Shown here piece after piece: positions 1-9,243 of a stretch of 39,602 nucleotides of DNA. The stretch covers positions 1-39,602 of the forward strand of contig WELA01012282.1 in assembly GCA_009602735.1 (NCBI GenBank). The letters are read 5' to 3'. Within the stretch, counting starts at the first letter, position 1; every line of letters starts with the position of its first letter. A program made the position numbers and the translations under genes. Source of the DNA: Mesotaenium endlicherianum (taxonomy: Eukaryota > Streptophyta > Zygnematophyceae > Zygnematales > Mesotaeniaceae). Below the pieces are notes generated by a model that saw nothing but the letters and a program-made list of their open reading frames with translations, was not told where the DNA came from and did no database searches.

Positions 1-2015
1 TAGCAGCTCTTTATCATGCACTGAGTAATTAATCCCCGCTGGATTAAATTTCATAGACTCATACAACACAGGATGCCACTCCTGCCGTACCATACCATCC
101 TTTGTGGTTTTGTCAGCAGGCTGCAACAAGATAGCACCCATGGCAAAGTCAGAGGCATCAGTAACCACCTGCACCGGTTTGCTGGGGTCATACACGGCTA
201 GCACTGGGGCAGAACAAAGGGCATCTTTAAGGGTCTGGAAGGCAGCCTGCTGCTCTTCCCCCCATCAATACCCTATGTCTTTCCTAGTAAGGTCAGTCAA
301 TTACTGGCCTTTGTGGAATAGTTCTCAATAAATCTCCTATAGTAGTTAGCCAACCCGAGGAAGGATCTAACTTCAGAGACAGACTGTGGTACTGGCCAGT
401 CCCTTATGGTCTGGACTTTCTTAGGATCCACACTGATGCCCTCTTTACTGACAACGTGGCCTAAGAATTCAATACTTTCCTTAAAGAAATCACACTTGCT
501 CATTTTAGCATATAATTGATTCGTTCTCAGAGTGTCCAGGACTGTCTCTAAGTGTTCAGCGTGCTGAGCTTCATCTTTAGAGAAAATTAAAATATCAACC
601 AGAAAAACTTGCACAAACTTATCCAAATAAGGTCTGAAAATGTCATTCATAGCACCCATGAAGGTGGCGGGAGCATTAGTCAGTCCAAATGGCATCACGT
701 TGAACTCATAGTGTCCATAACGTGTACGGAAGGCAGTCTTGTGTTCGTCCCCCTCAGCAATTCTGATTTGATGATAACCACTCTTGAGATCTATCTTACT
801 GAACACCTTAGCACCAGACAGGGTATCAAGCAAGTCCTCGATCTTGGATAAAGCATACTTGTTCTTTACTGTAATTCTGTTCAAGGCTCTGTATTCCACA
901 CACATCCGCACACTGCCATCCTTTTTCTTAACAAATAGGATGGGTGCGCCGTAAGGTGATTCACTGGGAGAAATATAACCATTTTCCTCAACCTCTGCAA
1001 TCTGTGTTTTCAACTCCTCGCTCTCCACACAAGACAAGCCATACGTGCGTTGCCAAGGTGGCTGACTCCCAGGTAACAGATCAATCCTATGATCTACTTC
1101 CCTCTTAGGGGGTAGTCCTGGAGGCATATTAAATACATCCGTGTACTGAGCAACAATTTTTGCAGCAGTAGGGTGCTCCGGAGGGCTTACCTTTTTCTCA
1201 ACCACTTCTTCAGGTTGAGGAGGTACCTCTCTTAGCAGCAGACAGAACATTCTGTCTTCCTTCTGGTTCCAGCTTTTGACGAACTCCATTGCATTCAGCA
1301 ACTTGCATCCTTCTGGAAGCCTCTTCTTTTCCTTCATTTGCCATCCACACAGGACAAGAGGAAGAGCACTGGTGGGTGCCAAGTCAGTCTGCCCATCACT
1401 GGCTCCTCTCACTTTAACTGTACCTCTGCTCCAACACACTTCAGCTTGATGTCTATTAAGCCAGGACCTGCCTAGCACGAGATCATAAAAGCCAGTGTTG
1501 AGTACCTCAAATGTAAGCGTTTCAGTTAGAACTGCAATGCCAGAACCTAACTGGACCTCAATAGGCTTGGTTATAACTCCTCCCGGGATACTTGAGGCAT
1601 CTCCAAGGAATATTTTTCTATTCCCTTGGGTGACAGTAGGCAGCCTTAGCCGCTTAACTAAGTCCTTGTGGATAAAAGTATGTGACGCCCCTCCGTCAAC
1701 AAATGCCCTCACCTTCCTACCTGCAATCATGCAATGCAGTAGGATAGGGGGGACTGTCTTTTCCTGCCTTTCGCATTGTTCATTTGACTTAGCAAAGAAA
1801 TGTTGGACATCAGGTGGAACAAGAGCATCCAGAGTGTGCATTCTCTGGACGTCTATATTACTGATGGTCTCCTTTATCTGTTTGTCAGGCATGCATAGTG
1901 AATCCAGTTCAGCAGGACCCATAATACCTGCTACGAGGGCAGCTAGTGACGACTCACTATCTCTAGCATCCTCACAGTCAGTAGACTGGATTACTGACTG
2001 TTGCTGTCTTTTAAA
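1..2015 (-). pseudogene. E1 pol: protease, reverse transcriptase, partial RNase H
   Basis: The main open stretch runs from about 2015 to 297 and continues with RNase H to base 1. It starts without its own ATG, in the -1 frame relative to gag. An aspartic-protease segment has VDGGAS where D(S/T)GA is usual, followed by a folded-core motif LVLGRSWL. The RT follows: [24 protein letters not shown], then [13 protein letters not shown]. The active-site box at 594-605 reads FLVD, so the first catalytic Asp is Val. Near 297 a one-base loss shifts the frame. After it, RNase H can be read (VVTDASDFAMGAILLQ), with one in-frame TGA before the WGEEQQAAF motif. RNase H is cut by the window edge. The family assignment is secure; the copy is defective. 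Confidence 0.9.
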
Positions 2016-3469
2016 GGCTGGTCTTTTCTCTCGACCTTAGGCAGGTGCCTGACCGGACACTGTTCTCTGTAGTGGCCTTTCTGCTGACAATGGTAGCAAG
2101 TGGCTTTTGCTTAGGCTGGTCTCGGCTTAGTCCTACCACCACCTCTTCCATAGTCGCCTCGAGAGAAACCACCTCTTCCTCTAGATTGTATGGCATTATA
2201 CTCATACTTATATCCATCACCCTGATCATCCTCAGCCTGGTCTTCTTCAATTGCATTGTAGGAACCGTGGGGCTTTTTGATAACCTTAGACACCAAAGCA
2301 TTACTCTGGCGCTTGTGATTGAACTGCTGCTGATCCCAGGCGTCAGCATCCTGGATCAAGTCAGCCAGTTTCTCATACTTTTTCTCAGCAAAATGACCAG
2401 AGACCTCGGATTTCAAGCCATACCTGAAGTATGCTATCCTATACCGTTCTGGCAAATCAGGCTGCTTCATCATGTTCTCTTGGAACTTTTGAGCAAACTC
2501 AGCAACTGAAGTGGTCTGCTTCAGTGTCAGGGAGATCATCGCATAGATAGCTTTCTCCTGCTGGTTGATGACATCAAACTTCTCATGCAACTTCTCGACA
2601 AACTCTACCCACGTAGGGTCACTGAGTTGTTGAGCCTTACGCTCTCCTTTCCAGTAAAGCCACCACTCTGCGGCACTGCCTTTCAGTAGCGTACCGGTGT
2701 GCCTGACCTTCTCGTGATCTTGCAGTTCTGAGTAGTTCTCCAGCCATTGCTCAACATCCGCGAGAAACTTGATCAGGTACTATTTTCTGTTTCCCTCAGG
2801 ATCATATTCCTGGGGAGGTTTCGGCTTGGGCTTACTAGGCCCTCGGCCACCACCACCAGTGGTTTGAGACCCCATTTGGTCTCTGTCCCGCAGTAGGGAC
2901 ATTATGATTCTTTTGTCCTCCTGCTGGGACTGATACATGGTCGCCATTTGCGACTGCATCTGAACGAACAATGCTCCCAAGTCTACATTTTGGGGTGGTA
3001 GATTAGCAAATGCAGCAGCAGCATTGGCATCTACTCGCTGAGTAGTGTCCTCAACAATCCCTCTCGCTCCTGCAGCAGCAACTTCTGCCGCATTCAGCCG
3101 GTCACGTATTTGACCTAGGGGTACGTTGAGTTGTACAGCAGGAGGTGGGTTCAGAACATTGGCCCTTGATGCCATAAGTTCTTCAAGAGTGCGCTCGTCA
3201 TCTGGCTGTCCTTCCCTCCTTTCTGTATCTTGAGCGGCCTTTGCTACTTGTTCAGCTTCGAATCTGGCTCTCTCCTCCTCAGCTTGCTGTGCTGCGACTG
3301 CGGCAATAGCAGCTGCCTCATCTGCAGCCTCTCTAGCTGCAATATCTGCTACTGCTTCAGAATAGGTACGGTTTCCCGCTACATGGCTTTCCGCCTGGTT
3401 TTCGACATTCTCGTTATCCTGGTTCTCCATGTCTCGGGAGTTGCTAGTTTGAGACCTTGTCCTTACCAT
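1991..3469 (-). pseudogene. E1 gag, interrupted by two in-frame stops
   Basis: Starting at the ATG at 3469, just inside the LTR, one frame can be followed for 493 codons to a TAA at 1991-1993. It is broken by TAG at 2780-2782 and TAA at 2111-2113. The N-terminal third is Ala/Glu-rich and likely coiled coil (EAADEAAAIAAVAAQQAEE). The middle has capsid-like features (GSAAEWWLYWKGE, then FAQKFQENMMKQP). An RGG-like basic stretch follows, and after the TAA comes a CCHC zinc knuckle, CYHCQQKGHYREQC. These are the nucleocapsid and capsid features expected of a Ty3/gypsy Gag. Both stops could come from CAR-to-TAR changes. No frameshifts are seen inside gag. Confidence 0.85.
2009..2015 (-). promoter_or_regulatory. 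Predicted -1 frameshift slippery site between E1 gag and pol
   Basis: On the minus strand the heptamer TTTAAAA sits in the gag frame as T TTA AAA, six codons before the gag TAA. The pol frame is exactly -1 relative to gag and is open through this point. This matches the X XXY YYZ pattern of programmed -1 frameshifting. A downstream pseudoknot was not tested. Confidence 0.6.
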
Positions 3470-3490
3470 ACAAAGAAGACTGTGATAAGT

Positions 3491-3502
3491 GCTCCGATAC
3501 CA
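3491..3502 (-). other. Primer-binding site of E1 (initiator Met tRNA type)
   Basis: One base inside the LTR end, the minus strand reads TGGTATCGGAGC. It differs at one position from TGGTATCAGAGC, the usual plant initiator-Met tRNA primer site. The same 12-mer follows the 5' LTR of the element at 18238. Confidence 0.85.
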
Positions 3503-3503
3503 C

Positions 3504-4216
3504 TGAAATGAATCGACTTACCAAATAGGCGATTAACAATTAATCAAGATCTTTATATCAGCAAGTAATCTTTATGGTATTTTTCGTTAACTGGTTTAAC
3601 GGCAAGGACAACACACTAGCAGTGGATAATACTCGTAAGTCAAATGCAAGTAAACTAGCATCAATAGTGCGAATCAGTAAACTCATACATAAGCAAGGTT
3701 GGAAGACAGTGCGTATCAATGGCTTCTCGCCTTGGATTCAGATCTCTCTCAGTAAGCTGTACAAGAGAGTTGGCCTCGTTTCCGAATGCCAAACTCGAGA
3801 GCAATGCCTAGCATATGTACATGGAATGAGTTTACTGTTCAACGGTCAGTGCGATGGCACCGCCTACCCGGGAGTTAACCACGTTGGTAGGACCTCGGTT
3901 AACCAAATCCACCGCCATCTCCCATCATCCCGAATCGCCATCCATCATAGGGATATCATCTGGCCATTCATCTAGCATACCACACTTAGATGCATATCGA
4001 GGCAGTTCGCTGCTACCGAGTACGGAAGTCAGCTGGCTGTCAAAGAATGTGTCAGCAAGCTGACTTAAGGTAACCTCAGCTTGCTATTTCCGGCTGAGTC
4101 ATTCAACTGATATTAAATATGAAGTCCAGCAGACTGATCATTAACTAGAGTTCAGCAGCCTGAACTTATTTAACTATATTATTTAAATATATATTATATC
4201 AACCTGATTCCTTACA
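3504..4216 (-). repeat. 5' LTR of E1 (family L, 713 bp)
   Basis: In element orientation it begins TGTAAGGAATCAG and ends GATTCATTTCA, giving TG...CA ends inside an approximately 11-bp inverted terminal match. The family recurs at 4798-5490, 7591-8340, 11419-12150 and 16759-17446. It contains the conserved core (3861-3910) and a palindrome GTCAGCAAGCTGAC (4051-4064). A plus-strand open frame crosses it (3574-3975), antisense to the LTR. Related frames occur in the other copies, and I treat this as a by-product of LTR sequence. Confidence 0.9.
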
Positions 4217-4221
4217 ACAAA

Positions 4222-4797
4222 GCTCTTAACATGTTTACAGTCAAGAATAAGTATGCTTTACCCAGAATTGAGGACTTGCTTGCTATCCTGTCTGGTGCTG
4301 AAGTGTTCAGCAAGATAGATCTCAGGAGTGGTTATCATCAAATCAGAATTGCTGAGGGGGTTGAACACAAGATTGCTTTTCGCACACGTTATGGACACTA
4401 TGAGTTTAATGTGATGCCATTTGGACTGACTAATGCTCTTGCAACCTTCATGGGTGCTATGAATGACATTTTCAGGCCTTACTTGGATAAGTTTGTGCAA
4501 GTCTTCTTGGTGGACATTTTTATTTTCTTTAAAAATGAAGTTGAGCATGCTGAGCACTTAAAGACAGGGATGGACACTCTAAAATAAATTAAGTTATATG
4601 GTAAAGTGAGCAAGTGGGATTTCTTGAAGGAAGGTACTGAATTCTTGGGCCACGTTGTCAGTTTGGAAGGCATCAGTGTGGATCCTAAGAAAGTCCAAAC
4701 CATAAGGGGCTGGCCAGTGCCATAGTCTGTCTCGGAAGTTGGATCCTTCCTTGGGTTGGCTTACTACTTCATTGAGAACTATTACAAAGGCCAATAA
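4222..4797 (+). pseudogene. E2 reverse transcriptase fragment
   Basis: The piece starts in mid-domain at the E1 insertion point: [20 protein letters not shown], then [13 protein letters not shown] and [13 protein letters not shown]. The active-site box at 4504-4515 again reads FLVD. After a TAA at 4585-4587 homology continues in frame to the RT thumb region, with TAG at 4723-4725 where E1 has Gln (VPQSVSEV). A deletion in the FLGLA-YY region precedes the solo LTR. It is a dead remnant. Confidence 0.88.
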
Positions 4798-5490
4798 TGA
4801 AATGAATCGGCTTACCAAATAGACGAGTAACAATTAATGAAGATCTTTACATTGTAGTGTTTTCTGTTAATTGATTAAACCACGAAGGACAACACACTAG
4901 CAGTGAACAACACTTTGCAAGTCAAATGCAAGTAAACTAGCATCAATAATGCAATCTGTAAACTCATACATAAGCAAGGTTAGAAGACAATGCGTATCAA
5001 TGGCTTCTCGCCTTGGATTCCGATCTCTCTCAGTAAGCTGTACAAGAGAGTTGGCCTCGTTTCCGAATGCCGAACTCGAGGGCAATCCTAGCATATGTAC
5101 ATGGAATGAGTTTATTGTTCAACGGCAAGTGCGATGGCACCGCCTACCCGGGAGTTAACCGCGTAGGTAGGACCTCGGTTAACCAAATCCACCGCCATCT
5201 CCCATCATCCCGAATCGCCATCCATCCCAAGGATGTCATTTGGCCATTCATCTAGCACACCACAATTATATGCATATCTTGGCAGTTTGCTGCTATCGAG
5301 TACGGAAGTCAGTTAACGGTAAAAGAATGAGTCAGCAAGCTGACCTTGTAGACTTTAGCCTGCTGCTTCTGGCTGAGTCATTTAACTGACAAATATATAA
5401 AATCCAGCAGACTAAAGTTCAGCAGGCTGAACTTATTTAACTATTATATTTAAATGAATATTTTATCTACCAATATACTAATTCATTACA
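4798..5490 (-). repeat. Solo LTR of family L inside E2 RT (693 bp)
   Basis: It begins TGAAATGAATCGGCTT on the plus strand and ends TAATTCATTACA, so it is antisense to E2. No internal domain is attached on either side. The flanks are AATAA (4793-4797) and AGTAA (5491-5495), a 5-bp target duplication with one mismatch. The RT/RNase H reading resumes directly after it. It contains the conserved core (5141-5190) and GTCAGCAAGCTGAC (5331-5344). Confidence 0.9.
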
Positions 5491-5832
5491 AGTAAACTGA
5501 CTAACCTTACCAAGAAGGACATAGGGTGTGTGTGGGGGAAACTGCAGCAAGCTGCCTTCCAGACCCTTAAAGATGCTCTCTGTTCTGCCCCAGTCTTAGT
5601 TGTGTATGATTGCAGCAAACCTGTGCAGGTGGTTACTGATGCTTCCGGCTATACCATGGGTGCTATTTTGTTGCAGCCGGATGACAAAACCACAAAGGAT
5701 GGTAAGGTAAAGCAAGAGTGGTACCCTGTGCTGTATGAGTCTATGAAATTCAATCCAGCTGAGATTAACTGTGCATGTCAAAGAGCTGCTTGCTATCATT
5801 CATGTCCTCAAACAACGGAGAGCATACACTCT
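5491..5832 (+). pseudogene. E2 RNase H N-terminal fragment
   Basis: The reading resumes after the solo LTR with KLTNLTKKDIG, KLQQAAFQTLKDALCSAP, then VVTDASGYTMGAILLQ and YESMKFNPAEIN. A frameshift near 5772 moves the continuation (KELLAIIHVLKQRRAYTL) into another frame. Homology ends near 5832, where the insertion patch starts. The catalytic Asp of TDAS is present. Confidence 0.85.
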
Positions 5833-5920
5833 GAGACTGATATAGGCCCAAACGTCCAAAAACGCCCCAGAACTAGGTCTCCACCCATCTCTAGTAAAGG
5901 CGTAGACATATTTTTCCTCT

Positions 5921-5962
5921 GCTAACCCAGGCAAAGGTGGAAAAAATGGCATCTCCACCACT
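5921..5962 (+). repeat. 42-bp hairpin repeat, left copy
   Basis: It starts GCTAACCCAGGCAAAGGTGG and ends with TCTCCACCAC. It recurs at 6461-6502. GGTGGA pairs with TCCACC around an A-rich loop. It abuts the start of the duplicated RT segment exactly. Confidence 0.85.
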
Positions 5963-6446
5963 GGATAAGTTTGTGCAAGTCTTTTTGGTGGATATTTTAA
6001 TTTTTCTAAACATAAAGTTAAGCATGCTGAGCACTTAAAAACAGTGATGGACACTAAGAAAGAATCAACTATATGCTAAAGTGAGCAAATGTGATTTCTT
6101 GAAGGAAAGTATTGAATTCTTGGGCCACGTTGTCAGTTTGGAAGGCATCAATGTGGATCCTAAGAAAGTCCAGACCATAAGGGACTGGCCCGTACCACAA
6201 TCTGTCTCGGAAGTTAGATCCTTCCTTTGGTTGGCCCACTACTATAGGAGAATTATTGAGAATTATTCCACAAAGGCCAGTAAATTGACTCACCTCACTA
6301 TGGACATAGGGTATGTGTGGGGAGAAGAGCAGCAAACTGCCTTCCAGACCCATAAAGATGCTCTCTGTTCTGCCCCAATTTTAGCTGTTCATGACCCCAG
6401 CAAACCGCAGGTGGTTACTGATGCTTCTGACTTTGCCATGGGATAG
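5961..6446 (+). pseudogene. Second RT/RNase H fragment of the E1/E2 family
   Basis: It reads from [15 protein letters not shown] (the RT active-site box, FLVD at 5982-5993) through the thumb ([20 protein letters not shown]) into RNase H (VVTDASDFAMG), ending at TAG beside an A9 run. It duplicates a region already present at 4480-5670. It keeps Gln at a position where the first E2 copy has TAG. Confidence 0.85.
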
Positions 6447-6460
6447 ACAAAAAAAAATCC

Positions 6461-6502
6461 GCTAACCCAGGCAAAGGTGGAGAAATTGGCATCTCCACCA
6501 CA
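6461..6502 (+). repeat. 42-bp hairpin repeat, right copy
   Basis: This is the second copy of the repeat at 5921-5962. Here the stem GGTGGAGA / TCTCCACC is a perfect 8 bp with loop AATTGGCA. The two copies bracket the duplicated RT fragment. Confidence 0.85.
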
Positions 6503-6671
6503 GGCGGAGATGGTAATTCTACGCTCAACGGCGAATATTGTGTTGGGAAAAAATCTTTACCTCTACCAAAAAGTGTGGAAAAATGGCTAATTATGGAAAG
6601 CCATTCCCAAAATGGTCACTTTCCGAAAGTGGTCATGGAATGTGACCACTTCGTTGTGATTGGTTTGTTTG

Positions 6672-6810
6672 CAGGAAACTTGAATCCTACTGATGCACTC
6701 TCTAGAAGACCTAACTTGCAAGAACGGAACTTTAGTCATCATGCTGTAGACAAAGTCCTTTGTGCACTCACTTCATTAAAAGTCAAAAGGTCCTTTTTGA
6801 TCACTTAGGA
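6672..6810 (+). pseudogene. E2 RNase H C-terminal fragment
   Basis: It reads FAGNLNPTDALSRRPNLQER, the conserved end of Ty3/gypsy RNase H (usually N-x-ADALSRR), then a linker toward integrase ending at TAG near 6806. It is in the same orientation as the E2 pieces on either side. Confidence 0.8.
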
Positions 6811-6819
6811 AAGCCTACC

Positions 6820-7140
6820 CAATTGACCCAACATTTGAGGTTAGCCCCACTGATGGCGTGTGTCCTGCTAATACACTCGGGTATAAGCTCAAGGGAGGGG
6901 TCTAGGTAATTGAAACCACTTTAGGCAAATTGACCCAACATTTGAGGTTAGCCCCACTGATGGCGTGTGTCCTGCTAATACACTCGGGTATAAGCTCAAG
7001 GGAGGGGTCTAGGTAATTGAAACCACTTTAGGCAAATTGACCCAACATTTGAGGTTAGCCCCACTGATGGCGTGTGTCCTGCTAATACACTCGGGTATAA
7101 GCTCAAGGGAGGGGTCTAGGTAATTGAAACCACTTTAGGC
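6820..7140 (+). repeat. Perfect 107-bp tandem triplication inside E2 pol
   Basis: Three head-to-tail units start at 6821, 6928 and 7035 and appear identical base for base. The unit encodes the linker before the integrase zinc finger (last unit: SPTDGVCPANTLGYKLKGG, then a TAG where Trp is expected, then VIETTLGRLKLV). Because 107 is not a multiple of three, the triplication breaks the pol frame. Confidence 0.95.
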
Positions 7141-7590
7141 AGGTTGAAGCTGGTAATTCCTAACAACCTGGAAATAAGGTCGCATTTACTGAGTCAAGCA
7201 CATGACAGTTTACTGGGTGGACATTTGGGGTAGGCCAAAACAGTTGTTAAATTGGCAAACCATTATCACCGGGAAGGGTTGCCTCGGGAGGTCTTGAAAT
7301 ATGTTGTCGTGTGATCAGTGTCAGAAAAACAAGTCGAGACACACACCACCCGGAGAGCTATTGCAACCACTACCCATCGCAGCTCGACAATGGGAAACAA
7401 TATTCATGGACTGGGTGGTAACACTACCAAGAATTGCCAATGGGCATGATTTGATAATGGTAGTAGAGGACAAACTGACAAAAATGGTCATTTTCATCCC
7501 CACAACCGTCAAAGTAACTGCACTCAAAACTACGAGACAGTTCTACAACCATGTAGTATGCCAACATGGGCTACCCTCCAATATTGTCTT
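7141..7590 (+). pseudogene. E2 integrase N-terminal part
   Basis: An H2C2 zinc finger is readable (SQAHDSLLGGHLG ... SCDQCQKNKS) with one stop (TAG) in its spacer. The core follows, with the first catalytic Asp in FMDWVVTLPR, then DKLTKMVIFIPTT and HGLPSNIV. The reading is cut by the solo LTR at 7591 and resumes at 8346. This is the DDE integrase that inserts the cDNA. Confidence 0.88.
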
Positions 7591-8340
7591 TGTAATGAAT
7601 CAGTATATTAGTATATATAATATTCAGTTAAATATAATAGTTAATTTAGTTCAGCCTGCTGGACTTTAGTTAGTAGTCAGTCTGCTGAACTTTAGTTAGT
7701 AATCAGTCTGCTGGACTTTACATAATTATCAGTTTAATGACTCGGCCAAAAGCAGCAGGCTGAAGTCAACTTAAGTCAGCTTGCTGACACATTCTTTGAC
7801 AGCCAGCTGACTTCCGTGCTCGGTAGCAGCGAACTGCCTTGATATGCATCTAAGTACCACCTGCTAGATGAATGGCCAGATGACATCCCCATGATGGATG
7901 GCTATTCGGGATGATGGGAGATGGCGGTGGATTTGGTTAACCGAGGTCCTACCAACGTGGTTAACTCCCGGGTAGGCGGTGCCATCGCACTGACCGTTGA
8001 ACAGTAAACTCATTCCATGTACATATGCTAGGCATTGCTCTCGAGTTCGGCATTCGGAAACGAGGCCAACTCTCTTGTACAGCTTACTGAGAGAACTCTG
8101 AATCCAAGGCGAGAAGCCATTGATACGCACTGTCTTCTAACCTTGCTTATGTATGAGTTTACTGATTTGCATTGCATCATTGATGCTAGTTTACTCGCAT
8201 TTGACTAACGAGTATTATTCCCTGCTAGTGTATTGTCCTTTGCCGTTTAACTAGTAAGCGGAAATACCATAAAGATTACTTGCTGATATAAAGATCTTTA
8301 TTAATTGTTAATCGCCTATTTGGTAAGTCGATTCATTTCA
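7591..8340 (+). repeat. Solo LTR of family L inside E2 integrase (750 bp)
   Basis: It begins TGTAATGAATCAG and ends GATTCATTTCA. The flanks are a perfect 5-bp target duplication, GTCTT at 7586-7590 and 8341-8345. A 26-bp tandem repeat, three copies at 7652-7729 (CAGYCTGCTGRACTTTA...), lies in the presumed U3. The palindrome GTCAGCTTGCTGAC is at 7775-7788 and the conserved core at 7930-7980. An antisense open frame (7864-8130) matches the one in the E1 LTR. Confidence 0.95.
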
Positions 8341-8345
8341 GTCTT

Positions 8346-9243
8346 CGATAGAGACTCAAAATTCACCTCTAAGTTCTGGAGAGCTTTAATGGGGTTAATA
8401 GGAGTCAAACAACTGCTCAGCACAGCAAACCACCCTCAGATTGATGGGCAGACTAAGAGAACTAACCGAGTTCTGCAAGAAGTGCTGAAAGCGTATATCT
8501 ACCGAAAACAAGATAATTGGGATGACCTGTTGCCTCAAATTTAATTCGCGGTCAATAATGCGGTGCATGCGTCAACGAGAAAGACTCCTTTTGAACTCAG
8601 TCTGGGTAGAGACCCAAGTCTCCTTTAGATTTGCTAGGGAAGTCTTTGACTCATCCTGAGGGGATTGACGACCCGGTGTCTCTCCAGTAAACTCAGGAGT
8701 TTGCTGACACCCTGTTAGAATTACAACAGCACCTGCACAAAGCCCAGGAAAATCAGCAAAAGTATGCTAATCAACACCATCAAGAGCTGACATTTTTTAA
8801 GGGCGATTTGGTCAAATTGCATTCTCAACACCTGTACCTGCCTGGTGTGGACAAGAAAAAATTTGGTCCAATTTGGGTCGATCCATATTCGATGGTGCGC
8901 CGTGTTGGTCAGAATGTTTACAAACTGATCATGTCAGCGGAATACCAGGGTCACCCAGTCTTTAATGTCTCCTTCCTAGAACCATTCATCAAGGGTGACA
9001 ACCTGTTCACAAGTCGGTTACCTATCCAACCGGGACCGGTCCCCGCTGTTCGGGATAGTGACCCTGAGGAATATGAGGTGGATGAGATTTTAGAAGCTCG
9101 TTCTGTCCGTCGTCATGAAACATCTGGTCAGATGGAAGGGTTACGATGCCTCTGGGGACACCTGGGAATTAAAGGACCATTTGACCAATGCCAAAGGAGC
9201 GTTGAAACGCTTTTACCTTTGGCCAGCTGGGACACCTCCTTAA
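8346..9243 (+). pseudogene. E2 integrase core, C-terminal domain and chromodomain
   Basis: It continues the core with DRDSKFTSKFWRALMG (second Asp), then NHPQIDGQTKRTNRVLQ, where the third catalytic residue, normally Glu in GQTER, is Lys (8455-8457). A TAA at 8542-8544 and frameshifts near 8620 and 8690 follow. The 8808-9105 stretch has the GKGD-like barrel and VFNVSFLEPF. A chromodomain (EYEVDEILEAR ... LVRWKGYDASGDTWE) runs to about 9240 through one frameshift near 9115. This makes the element a chromovirus. The chromodomain would direct integration to marked chromatin. Confidence 0.88.

Larger units (their letters stand above)
1..4216 (-). mobile_element. Ty3/gypsy LTR retrotransposon E1 (5' part, nested in E2)
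   Basis: In minus-strand order this holds a 5' LTR (4216 to 3504), a tRNA primer-binding site, gag with a zinc knuckle, then protease, reverse transcriptase and the start of RNase H, running off the left edge. The order protease-RT-RNase H places it in Ty3/gypsy. The sequence just outside the LTR (4217 onward) is plus-strand RT coding sequence of element E2, entered in mid-gene, so E1 inserted into E2. The matching target-site duplication and the 3' LTR would lie outside the window. gag carries two in-frame stops, and pol carries a frameshift and a stop, so this copy is not intact. Confidence 0.9.
5833..6671 (+). other. Insertion patch replacing the middle of E2 RNase H
   Basis: RNase H homology stops after AYTL near 5832 and resumes at GNLNPTDALSRRP at 6672, so its middle is missing and this sequence sits in its place. 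The patch contains two copies of a 42-bp hairpin repeat flanking a second RT/RNase H fragment, and unassigned sequence at each end. The right edge (tttgtttgcag then the RNase H tail) looks like a splice acceptor, which may be chance. The origin is not clear. Confidence 0.6.

Noticed and set aside
6820-7140. CRISPR-like array
   Set aside because: The three 107-bp units are directly adjacent with no spacers and encode part of pol.
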